64,000 nt of DNA from Massilia rhizosphaerae (GTDB taxonomy: Bacteria; Pseudomonadota; Gammaproteobacteria; Burkholderiales; Burkholderiaceae_D), in assembly GCF_016093545.1 (NCBI RefSeq), contig NZ_JADKYX010000020.1:1-64000 (forward strand), in the 5' to 3' direction. Below the pieces are notes generated by a model that searched no databases, had not been told where the DNA came from, and worked only from the letters and a program-made list of their open reading frames with translations. Positions 1 through 7,404 of the stretch are shown here, piece by piece. Within the stretch, counting starts at the first letter, position 1; each line of letters opens with the position of its first letter. The position numbers were made by a program, and so were the translations under genes.

Positions 1-125
1 CTTTGCCTTCGGCTTCCTTCAGATTCGCGGTCGCCCGCGACACCCTTGCCGTTCGGCTAACTCTTCCCCTTGTCGGGCGAGTAGAGGACTTTCACCTCCA
101 AGTAGGTGCGCCCTGCCGGGCGCAC
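1..125 (-). mobile_element. 5' end of a group II intron, cut by window edge
   Basis: Read on the minus strand, the segment begins with GTGCG at 125, the usual 5' boundary of a bacterial group II intron. It continues with blocks typical of intron domain I: a CTACTTGGAGGTGAAAGTCC block around 85-107, then a GTTAGCCGAACGG-like block near 50-66 and a CTGAAGGAAGCCGAAGGC-like block near 5-24. These I recognise from memory as conserved intron RNA. The intron lies three bases beyond the T-run of the terminator of the upstream GH5 gene; insertion behind intrinsic terminators is a known habit of class C introns. The rest, including any reverse transcriptase gene, would lie outside the window. The small plus-strand reading frame across this stretch is an artefact of the RNA sequence. 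Intron class is uncertain. Confidence 0.7.
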
Positions 126-128
126 CCG

Positions 129-155
129 AAAAAAAGGCCGCGTTCGCACGCGGCC
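129..155 (-). terminator. Intrinsic terminator of first GH5 gene
   Basis: On the minus strand a GGCCGCG/CGCGGCC stem (149-155 with 136-142) and six-base loop is followed by seven T residues (129-135). It lies 45 bases past the stop codon of the GH5 gene, and the group II intron begins directly after it. Confidence 0.88.
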
Positions 156-199
156 TTGTGCTGCGGGCCGACCGGCCGGTCAGCCCCTGTCGATGCGGC

Positions 200-2362
200 T
201 TACCAGTTGATCGCGTCGACGTAGACGGTTCCCGTCCACGCCCCGCCCGTCGTCAGGTTCAGGCCGAGATGCTGGAGCGGCGTCACCGACGACGACGGCA
301 CCGTCAGCGTGAACGTGTTCCAGGCGCCCGGCGTGAAGGTGCTCGTCGGGTTCGAGACCCAGTTCCAGTTGTAGTCCTGGAGATAGGGCTCGATGCTCGT
401 GATCTGGCTGCCGGCCGGGATGAAGACGTGGAACGTGATCGTCGCGCCGGACGGCACCGCCACGCCGCTCACGCTCACCGACGACGTGCCCGCCGCCGCG
501 CCGCCGAAATTCACGGCCAGCGACCGCAGCCCCGCGTAGTGCTGGGCGGTCGACGACGCGACGCCGCTGATCTGCGCGCCGCCGGGCGCCCACAGCTGGG
601 GATCGACCTCGAAATTGAACTTCGTCGGGTCCGGGTTCGTGCCGGGCGTGCTTGCACTGGCCTCGGGCGAGAAGCCGGACGCACCCGAGCTGTTCACGGC
701 CACAATGTGGTAGTAATACGTCGTGCCGGGATTCAGGCCCGTGTCCGTGAACGTCGTGCCGGTGAGGCCGCTGACGGACGGCGTGGCGGATTCATTGCCG
801 GAATTTCCGGTGCGGTACAGCTGGTAGCTGGTGGCGCCGCTGACGGCGTTCCACGTCAGGGTGACCTGGCCGTTGCCGGCCGTGGCGGCGAGACCGGTGA
901 CCGCGACCGGCGCACCGTTCGGCGGCGGCGGCGCGGCGCCGCCGGTCAGGAGGGTGACGAGGGCCTGATCGTTGATGACGCCCGTGTCGAACGTGATGAA
1001 CGGTGAGTTCGGCGTACTCCAGTAGAACGGGCTCAGGCCGTGGGCGCGGGCCGAATCGGCCGAGAACTTGTTCCAGTACAGGCGCGACGCGTTGTTCCAC
1101 GTCTGCGAGGCGCCCGTCAGACCCGGCGTGACGAAGGCGCCGAACTCGCCGATCATCACGGGCACGCCCTTGCTGACGAACAGGTCCTGCAACTGCTGCA
1201 TGGCGGCGTCGATCGTGCCCTCCTCGCCCCATGTGGCGTTACGGGTCGGATCGCCGGAATAATGGTAGGCCGAGCCCCAGTAGTAGATCGCGTTGCCCCA
1301 CGTCTGGTCCGTGTGGATGATCGTGAACAGCGACGGCGAGTAGTTATGGAATTCCATCATCAGGCGGCCCGGCGTCGGGTCCGACGGCAGCGCCGTGACC
1401 CACGACGCGTCTCCCTGGATCGGCAACACGAGCCAGCGGTTGGTGTTGGCCCCGCCGACGCCACGCACCGCGTTGACGAAGGTCTGGTAGTACGACATCA
1501 GCGCCGTCGTCTGCGACGGCCTGCTGACGTTCGGCTCGTTCGCGGCCGCGAACAGCAGGTGGTTGTCGTAGCCGGCGAACGCGGTCGCGATCTGCGTCCA
1601 CATGCTGCGCATCTTGGCGTCGAGGGCCGGGTCGACCGTGTCGCCGATATTGTTCTCGAACCAGCCGTTGTCCCAGTGGTCGTTGATGACCACGTACATG
1701 CCGGCCGCGATACTGTAGTCGACGGCCTGCTTGACCTTGGCCATATAGGCCGGATCGATCTGGCCGGTGGTCTGGTCCGTATTCGTATTCCAGGCGCACG
1801 GGATGCGCACGGCGTTGAAGCCAGCGTTGGCGGCGGACGTGTACAACGCCTGGCTCGGGATCGTATAGCCCCAGACGGCTTCCAGCGAATTGCCCAGGTT
1901 GAAGCCGCGCGTCGGCATCGGCAACGCCGTCGTGATGGGCGGCGGATTCGTGGCCTGCACGTTCACCGAACTGGTGTACAAGGTCGTGCCGCCCGTCTTG
2001 TCCCTGACCGTGACGGTCTTCATGCCGGCGGTGCCGCCCGGCGTGCACCGGTAATGCGCTTCCGTGGCGCTCGTCGAGAGCGTCGTCATGCCGGTGCAAT
2101 CCGTCACGTCCAGCGCCAGGGTGCTCGGCATTTTACTGCCCAGCACCTTGAAATACGCGGCCTGGCCCAGGTGCAGCGTGGACAGTGTCGTGAAGCTCGA
2201 GTCGGTCGAGCTGACGCCACTGACGCTGGCCATCGAGGCTCGGCCGGACATCGCCAGGAGCTGGGGCGACTGCCCTCCTGCGCCCGTGTCCGTGTCACTG
2301 GCGCCGCAGCCTGCCAGCAGCACGGCGGCTGCCAATGCAGCAATAACGAAATGTTTTTTCAT
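200..2362 (-). CDS. Secreted GH5 family glycoside hydrolase, multidomain (copy A)
   Basis: Predicted lipid-anchored or secreted endoglucanase-type GH5 enzyme of 720 residues. The start at 2362 is chosen because a lipoprotein signal ([19 protein letters not shown]) begins there behind a GGAGGTGGAGA ribosome site; an in-frame upstream start at 2404 would precede that signal. Order of domains: Ig-like module about 45-135, GH5 barrel about 150-470, fibronectin type III about 485-575, C-terminal beta-sandwich resembling a carbohydrate-binding module to 720. GH5 landmarks visible are [16 protein letters not shown], the acid/base in ANEPNV (Glu276) and the nucleophile in IGEFGAF (Glu406). It is the downstream member of a tandem pair with the gene at 2630-4783. 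Substrate (cellulose, mannan or other beta-glucan) cannot be told from sequence alone. Confidence 0.93.
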   Translation of the reverse strand: MKKHFVIAALAAAVLLAGCGASDTDTGAGGQSPQLLAMSGRASMASVSGVSSTDSSFTTLSTLHLGQAAYFKVLGSKMPSTLALDVTDCTGMTTLSTSATEAHYRCTPGGTAGMKTVTVRDKTGGTTLYTSSVNVQATNPPPITTALPMPTRGFNLGNSLEAVWGYTIPSQALYTSAANAGFNAVRIPCAWNTNTDQTTGQIDPAYMAKVKQAVDYSIAAGMYVVINDHWDNGWFENNIGDTVDPALDAKMRSMWTQIATAFAGYDNHLLFAAANEPNVSRPSQTTALMSYYQTFVNAVRGVGGANTNRWLVLPIQGDASWVTALPSDPTPGRLMMEFHNYSPSLFTIIHTDQTWGNAIYYWGSAYHYSGDPTRNATWGEEGTIDAAMQQLQDLFVSKGVPVMIGEFGAFVTPGLTGASQTWNNASRLYWNKFSADSARAHGLSPFYWSTPNSPFITFDTGVINDQALVTLLTGGAAPPPPNGAPVAVTGLAATAGNGQVTLTWNAVSGATSYQLYRTGNSGNESATPSVSGLTGTTFTDTGLNPGTTYYYHIVAVNSSGASGFSPEASASTPGTNPDPTKFNFEVDPQLWAPGGAQISGVASSTAQHYAGLRSLAVNFGGAAAGTSSVSVSGVAVPSGATITFHVFIPAGSQITSIEPYLQDYNWNWVSNPTSTFTPGAWNTFTLTVPSSSVTPLQHLGLNLTTGGAWTGTVYVDAINW

Positions 2363-2437
2363 ACGTCTCCACCTCCAAGATCTTGTTGGTCGAGTGATCA
2401 TCATGGAAGGTGCGGACGTGAGTTCAATTACATTTTT
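2363..2437 (-). promoter_or_regulatory. Leader of GH5 copy A with block shared with copy B
   Basis: The 5' region contains the ribosome site and, at 2409-2437, a block (minus strand AAAAATGTAATTGAA followed by a CGTCCGCACC-like part) closely matching the one upstream of copy B at 4830-4860. The shared leader shows that the duplication covered regulatory sequence. I could not assign -35 and -10 boxes with confidence. Confidence 0.4.
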
Positions 2438-2534
2438 GCGCAGCGCGAAGTATGAAATTGCCGAAATTGCAAATATGTATGTTATCCCACCGCGCGCGCC
2501 GGTCCGCGCCGGGCAGTTTGATGTAGGCGCGCAA

Positions 2535-2561
2535 CAAAAAAGGCCGCGTTCGCACGCGGCC
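2535..2561 (-). terminator. Intrinsic terminator of second GH5 gene
   Basis: Same stem as the terminator at 129-155 (GGCCGCG/CGCGGCC, same loop), followed on the minus strand by six T residues. It lies 68 bases past the stop of GH5 copy B. Unlike the first copy it is not followed by intron sequence. Confidence 0.88.
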
Positions 2562-2580
2562 CTGTCCTGCGGGATAACGG

Positions 2581-2608
2581 ATCAAGGGATCAAGGAATCA
2601 AGGGATCA
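2581..2608. repeat. Short tandem 8-bp repeat
   Basis: Three and a half copies of an 8-base unit (ATCAAGGG with one A/G variant) between the stop codon and the terminator of GH5 copy B. It is non-coding and has no counterpart behind copy A, so it arose after the duplication or was lost from copy A. Confidence 0.7.
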
Positions 2609-2629
2609 GTGGCCCCAGGTCGGCGCGGC

Positions 2630-4783
2630 TTACCAATTGACCGAGTCGATGTAGAGGGTACCGGTCCACGCCGCCCCCGTCGTCAGCCTGAGTCCAAGGC
2701 GCTGCAGCGGCGTGATCGACGCCGACGGCACCGTCAGCGTGAACGTGTTCCACGCGCCCGGCGTAAAGCTGGTGACAGGGTTCGAGGTCCAGCCCCAGTT
2801 GTAGTCCTGGAGATACGGCTCGACCGTCGTGATCTGGCTGCCGGCCGGGATGTAGACGTGGAAGGTGATCGTCGCGCCGGACGGCACGACCACGCCGCTC
2901 GTCTCCACCGACGAGATGGCCGCCGCCGTGCTGCTGAAGTTCACGGCCAGCGAGCGCTGGCCCGCGTAGTGCTGCGCGGTGGACGTCGCGACGCCGGTGA
3001 CCTGGGCGCCGTTGGGCGTCCACGACTGGGTATCGGTCTCGAAATGGTACTTGGCCGGATCCGGGTTGGTGCCGGGCGTGCTGGCGCTCGCCTCGGTGGA
3101 GAAGCCCGACGCGCCCGAGCTGTTCACGGCCACCACGCGGTAGTAATACGTCGTGCCGGGATTCAGGCCCGTGTCCGTGAACGTCGTGCCGGTGACGCCG
3201 CTGACGGACGGCGTGGCAGGTTCGCTGCCGGAATTGGCCGTGCGGTACAGCTGGTAGCTGGTCGCCCCGCCGACGGCATTCCACGACACGGTGACCTGGC
3301 CGGTACCGGCCGTGGCGGTGACGCCGGTCACTGCGTACGGCGCGCCATTCGGCGGCGGCGGTGCGACGCCGCCGGTCAAGGCAGTGACGAGGGCCGAATC
3401 GGTGATGGCGCCGGTATCGTACGTGAACGGGGCGTTCGGCGTGCTCCAGTAGAACGGGCTCAAGCCGTGCGCGCGGGCGGATTCGCTCAGGTACTTGTTC
3501 CAGTACAGCCGGGACGCGTTGTTCCAGGTCTGCGAGGCACCCGTCAGGCCAGGCGTTGCGGCGGCCTGGTATTCGCCGATCATCACGGGCACGCCCTTGC
3601 TGACGAACTGGTCCGTCAACTGCTGGTAGAACGCATCGTTGTAGCCTTCCTCGCCCCACGTGGCGCTGCGGCTCGGATCGCCCGAATAATGGTAGGACTG
3701 ACCCCAGTAGTAGATCGCGTTGCCCCACGACTGGTCCGTGTGGATGATCGTGAACAGCGACGGCGTGTAGTTGTGGAATTCGACGCCCAGGCGGCCCGGG
3801 GTCGAGTCGGAGGGCAATGCGGCAATCCACGACACATCCCCCTGGATCGGCAGCATGAGCCAGCGGTTGGTGTTGTTGCCGCCGGCCGCGCGCACGGTAT
3901 CGACGAAGCTCTGGTAGTACGACATGAGCGTCTTCATCTTCGTGGGCGTGTTGATGGCCGGCTCGTTCGCGGCCGCGAACAACAGGTGGTTGTCGTAGCC
4001 GGCGAACGCGGCCGCGATCTGCGACCAGACATTGCGGTACTTCGCGTCGAGGGTCGGGTCGACCGTGTCACCGATGTTGCTGTCGAACCAACCTCCATCC
4101 CAGTGAACATTGATGACGACATACATGCCGGCCGCAATGCTGTAGTCGACAGCCTGCTTGACCTTGGCCATGTAGACGGGGTCGATGTTGCCGGAGGCAT
4201 CGGAATTCGACGCCCATGCACACGGGATGCGCACGGCATTGAAGCCGGCGTTGGCGGCGGACGTATACACGGCCTGGCTCGGGATCGAATAACCCCAGAT
4301 GGCTTCCAGCGAATTGCCCAGGTTGAAGCCGCGGGTAGGCATCGGCAGCGCCGTCGTGATCGGGGCCGGATTCGTGGGCTGCACGTACACCGAACTGGTG
4401 TACAGCGTCGTGCCGCCTGTTTTATCCCTGACCGTGATCGTCTTCATGCCGTCGGGGCTGCCCGGCGTGCAGCGGTAATGCGCTTCGGTGGTCGTGATCG
4501 AGAGCGTCGTCATGCCGGCGCAATCGGTCACGTCCAGCGCCAGGGTACTCGTCAACTTGCTGCCCAGCACCTGGAAATACGCCGTCTGGCCCACGTGCAG
4601 CGTGGACAGCGCGGTAAAGCCCGAGTTGGTCGACTTGACGGCACTGACGCTGGCCGACACGGGCTTGCCGACGGCGGCCAGGGTCACCGCCTGCGCACCG
4701 GTGCCGGTCTCCCCATTACTGCCACCGCAGCCCGCCAGCAGAACGGCCGCTGCGAGCGAAGCTAGAACAAAATGTTTTTTCAT
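2630..4783 (-). CDS. Secreted GH5 family glycoside hydrolase, multidomain (copy B)
   Basis: A 717-residue paralogue that aligns end to end with copy A: lipoprotein signal [19 protein letters not shown], Ig-like module, GH5 barrel, fibronectin type III, C-terminal beta-sandwich. The acid/base motif ANEPAIN is kept. The nucleophile motif reads IGEYQAAA where copy A has IGEFGAF, so the Glu is kept but the residues after it differ. Other differences cluster in the substrate-facing loop after VRIPCAW and in the NVHWDGGWF stretch. Start at 4783 has a GGAGATGGAGA ribosome site. The divergence around the active site suggests the copies may differ in substrate or product preference, which is inference. 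Confidence 0.93.
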   Translation of the reverse strand: MKKHFVLASLAAAVLLAGCGGSNGETGTGAQAVTLAAVGKPVSASVSAVKSTNSGFTALSTLHVGQTAYFQVLGSKLTSTLALDVTDCAGMTTLSITTTEAHYRCTPGSPDGMKTITVRDKTGGTTLYTSSVYVQPTNPAPITTALPMPTRGFNLGNSLEAIWGYSIPSQAVYTSAANAGFNAVRIPCAWASNSDASGNIDPVYMAKVKQAVDYSIAAGMYVVINVHWDGGWFDSNIGDTVDPTLDAKYRNVWSQIAAAFAGYDNHLLFAAANEPAINTPTKMKTLMSYYQSFVDTVRAAGGNNTNRWLMLPIQGDVSWIAALPSDSTPGRLGVEFHNYTPSLFTIIHTDQSWGNAIYYWGQSYHYSGDPSRSATWGEEGYNDAFYQQLTDQFVSKGVPVMIGEYQAAATPGLTGASQTWNNASRLYWNKYLSESARAHGLSPFYWSTPNAPFTYDTGAITDSALVTALTGGVAPPPPNGAPYAVTGVTATAGTGQVTVSWNAVGGATSYQLYRTANSGSEPATPSVSGVTGTTFTDTGLNPGTTYYYRVVAVNSSGASGFSTEASASTPGTNPDPAKYHFETDTQSWTPNGAQVTGVATSTAQHYAGQRSLAVNFSSTAAAISSVETSGVVVPSGATITFHVYIPAGSQITTVEPYLQDYNWGWTSNPVTSFTPGAWNTFTLTVPSASITPLQRLGLRLTTGAAWTGTLYIDSVNW

Positions 4784-4862
4784 AAGTCTCCATCTCCAAA
4801 GGTTGTATTGGATGAGTGGTCATCATTGGCAGATGCGACCTTGAATTCAATTTCGTTTTTCC
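4784..4862 (-). promoter_or_regulatory. Leader of GH5 copy B
   Basis: Holds the ribosome site and the block at 4830-4860 shared with the leader of copy A (AAAAACGAAATTGAATTCA on the minus strand). No convincing promoter boxes found; an AT-rich stretch at 4855-4880 is the likeliest promoter area. Confidence 0.4.
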
Positions 4863-4935
4863 GTAAATGCATATGCAAAACCACCGGCGCGGCGATTACA
4901 CATGCCGGGTGGAATCCGGATAGGATCGGCGCATG

Positions 4936-4965
4936 AAAAAAGCCGCCACAGTTTCCTGGGGCGGC
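4936..4965 (-). terminator. Intrinsic terminator downstream of nusB
   Basis: On the minus strand a 10-base stem with one mismatch (956-965 with 942-951) closed by a GAAA tetraloop is followed by six T residues. It ends the ribBA-ribH-nusB transcription unit. Confidence 0.9.
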
Positions 4966-4990
4966 CTTTGCGCTTGCGCAAAGAAGCAGC

Positions 4991-5461
4991 TCAGCGCTTC
5001 GCGTCCGCACCCACCTCGTCCGGCCGCAGCTTGCCGGCCAGACGGTCCAGCACGCCGTTCACGTACTTGTGGCCGTCGATACCGCCGAACGATTTCGTCA
5101 GTTCCACGGCCTCGTTGATCACGACGCGGTACGGGATCTCGATCTGGTTCTTCAGCTCGTACGCGCCGAGCAGCAGGACGGCGTGTTCGATCGGCGACAG
5201 TTCCGCGATCGGACGGTCGACGGTCGGCGCGATCACTTCGCGCAGTTCCACCGACTGCGCGATCGCGCCGTGCAGCAGCGCCGTGAAATAGTCGCTGTCG
5301 GCCTTGTCGAAGCCGTGCGCGCTGCGGATGTTGGCGACGATCGTAGTGGCCGGCTCATTGTTCAGCAGCCATTGATACAGCCCCTGGAGGGCGAACTCGC
5401 GCGCGCGGTGACGGGGCGTGCGGTTCTTGTTGGGGTTGGCGTGCGTGGTCTTGTCAGTCAT
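4991..5461 (-). CDS. nusB: Transcription antitermination factor NusB
   Basis: 156 residues, the usual NusB length plus a polar 15-residue N-terminal extension. NusB is an all-helical protein that, with S10/NusE, binds boxA RNA in rRNA leaders and supports antitermination. Family hallmarks are RHRAREFALQGLYQW at the start of the fold, LSPIEHAVLLLGAYEL in the middle and IPYRVVINEAVELTKSF with the closing KYVNGVLDRLA. It lies 17 bases after ribH, the standard ribH-nusB pairing, and directly before a strong terminator. Confidence 0.97.
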   Translation of the reverse strand: MTDKTTHANPNKNRTPRHRAREFALQGLYQWLLNNEPATTIVANIRSAHGFDKADSDYFTALLHGAIAQSVELREVIAPTVDRPIAELSPIEHAVLLLGAYELKNQIEIPYRVVINEAVELTKSFGGIDGHKYVNGVLDRLAGKLRPDEVGADAKR

Positions 5462-5478
5462 GTTTTACTCGGTCAGTC

Positions 5479-5958
5479 TTAGTCTTCTTCGGCCTGCAGC
5501 TCTTCGAGGCCCAGCAGCAGGTTGGCCATCTCGACCGCGACGCGGGCCGCGTCCGTGCCCTTCTCGGCCATGCGGGCTTCCGCCTGCTCGTCGTTCTCGG
5601 TGGTCAGCACGGCGTTGGCGATCGGCATGCCGTAATCCAGGCCGATGCGGGTGATGCCGGCGCCCGACTCGTTCGACACGAGCTCGAAGTGATAGGTCTC
5701 GCCGCGGATGACGGCGCCCAGGGCGACCAGCGCGTCGAACTGCTGCGTCTCGGCCATCTTCTGCAGGGCCAGCGGAATTTCCAGCGCGCCCGGGACGGTC
5801 ACGTGCAGGATGTCTTCATCGGCCACGCCGAGATGTTTCAGTTCCGCCAGGCAGGCCGACAACAGTCCATGGCCGACATCGGCATTGAAACGTGCTTGCA
5901 CGATACCGATGCGCAGGCCTTCGCCTGCCAGATTGCTTTCAAAAGTTCCTACCGTCAT
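5479..5958 (-). CDS. ribH: 6,7-dimethyl-8-ribityllumazine synthase
   Basis: 159 residues, typical of the family. RibH condenses 5-amino-6-ribitylaminouracil with 3,4-dihydroxy-2-butanone 4-phosphate in the penultimate step of riboflavin synthesis and assembles into pentamers or icosahedral shells. Recognisable motifs are [12 protein letters not shown] near the N-terminus, [12 protein letters not shown], and the substrate/phosphate region [16 protein letters not shown], with the active-site His in the YHFE segment. It lies between ribBA (83 bases upstream) and nusB in one minus-strand unit. Confidence 0.97.
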   Translation of the reverse strand: MTVGTFESNLAGEGLRIGIVQARFNADVGHGLLSACLAELKHLGVADEDILHVTVPGALEIPLALQKMAETQQFDALVALGAVIRGETYHFELVSNESGAGITRIGLDYGMPIANAVLTTENDEQAEARMAEKGTDAARVAVEMANLLLGLEELQAEED

Positions 5959-6041
5959 GGCTATGCCTTCTCTTTATATATTGTGAATGAATGGGTCAAT
6001 GTTACCGCGTTGGCGATGGCGCGCGTAAAGTACGTAATGCC

Positions 6042-7157
6042 TTACGCAGGAACGTCGCAGCCCGGCTTGGCCAGGTAGCCCGTCACCTCCAGGTCGAAGC
6101 CCGTCATGGACGGCATCTTGCGCGGATTGGCCAGCAGCTTCATCTTGCGCACGCCGAGCTGGCGCAGGATCTGCGCACCGATGCCGTAGGTGCGCAGGTC
6201 CAGGTTGGCGGCGCGGCCGACCGGGCGCGCCGGCTTGTCGGCGAATTGCGCGAACAGTTCGTCGGCCGTCTCGGCGCAGTCGAGCAGGACGATGACGCCC
6301 GCTTCCGCCCGCCGCACGGCCTGCAGCGCGGCCGCGAGGTTCCACGAGTGCGACGTCGACGCGCTGTCCAGCAGGTCGATGATGGACACCGGCTGGTGCA
6401 CGCGCACGAGCGTCTCGCGGTCTTCCTGCGGATTGCCGTGGACGAGCGCCAGGTGCGCCGAACCGCTCGGCTTGTCGCGGAAGGCGACCAGCTTGAATTC
6501 GCCGTGCACGGTCGACAGCGGACGCTCCGCCACGCGCTCGACGAGGGTCTCGTGCTGGCTGCGGTAGTGGATCAGGTCGGCGATCGTGCCGATCTTGAGG
6601 CCGTGTTCCTGCGCGAATTCCAGCAGATCCGGCAGGCGCGCCATCGTGCCGTCTTCCTTGATGATCTCGCAGATGACGGACGCCGGGGTCAGGCCCGCCA
6701 TCTCGGTGAGGTCGCAGCCGGCTTCCGTGTGGCCGGCGCGCATCAGCACGCCGCCCTTGACGGCGCGCAGCGGGAAGATGTGGCCCGGCTGCACGAGGTC
6801 TTCCGGCTTCGCATCCTGCGCCACGGCCACCTGGATGGTGCGCGCGCGGTCGGCCGCCGAGATGCCCGTCGTGACGCCTTCGGCCGCCTCGATCGACACG
6901 GTGAAATTGGTGCCGAACGACGTGCCGTTGCGGGTCGTCATCATCGGCAGCTCGAGGCGGTCGCACATCTCCTCGGACAAGGTCAGGCAGACGAGGCCGC
7001 GCGCGTGGCGGATCATGAAATTGATCGCCTCGGGCGTGACGTGTTCGGCGGCAAGCACCAGGTCGCCTTCGTTCTCGCGGTCTTCCTCGTCGACCAAAAT
7101 GACCATGCGCCCGGCGCGCAGTTCGTCAACGATTTCCTGGGTGGTGGAGATGGGCAT
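6042..7157 (-). CDS. ribBA: RibBA-type DHBP synthase with degenerate GTP cyclohydrolase II domain
   Basis: 371 residues. The N-terminal domain (about 1-205) is 3,4-dihydroxy-2-butanone-4-phosphate synthase, which makes the four-carbon riboflavin precursor from ribulose 5-phosphate: the acidic metal site VDEEDRENEGD, MIRHARGL and the AGHTEAGCDL active-site segment are intact. The C-terminal domain (about 210-371) has the GTP cyclohydrolase II fold (ending RKMPSMTGFDLEVTGY) but lacks the three zinc-binding cysteines. Where functional RibA has a C-x(10)-C-x-C cluster after RVH, this protein reads RVHQPVSIIDLLDSASTSHS. I expect RibB activity only, with another ribA elsewhere in the genome. No FMN riboswitch was recognised upstream. 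Confidence 0.92.
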   Translation of the reverse strand: MPISTTQEIVDELRAGRMVILVDEEDRENEGDLVLAAEHVTPEAINFMIRHARGLVCLTLSEEMCDRLELPMMTTRNGTSFGTNFTVSIEAAEGVTTGISAADRARTIQVAVAQDAKPEDLVQPGHIFPLRAVKGGVLMRAGHTEAGCDLTEMAGLTPASVICEIIKEDGTMARLPDLLEFAQEHGLKIGTIADLIHYRSQHETLVERVAERPLSTVHGEFKLVAFRDKPSGSAHLALVHGNPQEDRETLVRVHQPVSIIDLLDSASTSHSWNLAAALQAVRRAEAGVIVLLDCAETADELFAQFADKPARPVGRAANLDLRTYGIGAQILRQLGVRKMKLLANPRKMPSMTGFDLEVTGYLAKPGCDVPA

Positions 7158-7404
7158 GTGGATTCCTCGAATACGGACCGGCTGGTGCGGAAATCCGCTA
7201 TTTTAAAGGATTTGCCAGTCCTCGGCCGTATCCCCCGCCGGCCGCCGCGCACTCTAGAGTCCCACTACCACTCCCGCCGCATTGTTTCGTTGCATAATGA
7301 CAACGAGACTCCTTGTCGGCCCTGCGTTACATCATGCTCATTTACAAGTGTGGCGCCAGCGGGGCAAGGTAGAATGATTTTTTCCGTGTTGAGGACGCCG
7401 TCGC

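Noticed and set aside
3-224. Small plus-strand open frame at the left edge
   Set aside because: It covers intron domain I and the GH5 terminator and reaches into the GH5 3' end. The peptide is a translation of conserved intron RNA.
2609-4765. 718-codon plus-strand open frame
   Set aside because: Antisense shadow of GH5 copy B; Arg-rich, no domain or ribosome site.
7158-7404. FMN riboswitch in front of ribBA
   Set aside because: I looked for the conserved FMN-element blocks upstream of ribBA and of ribD/ribE on the minus strand and did not find them.
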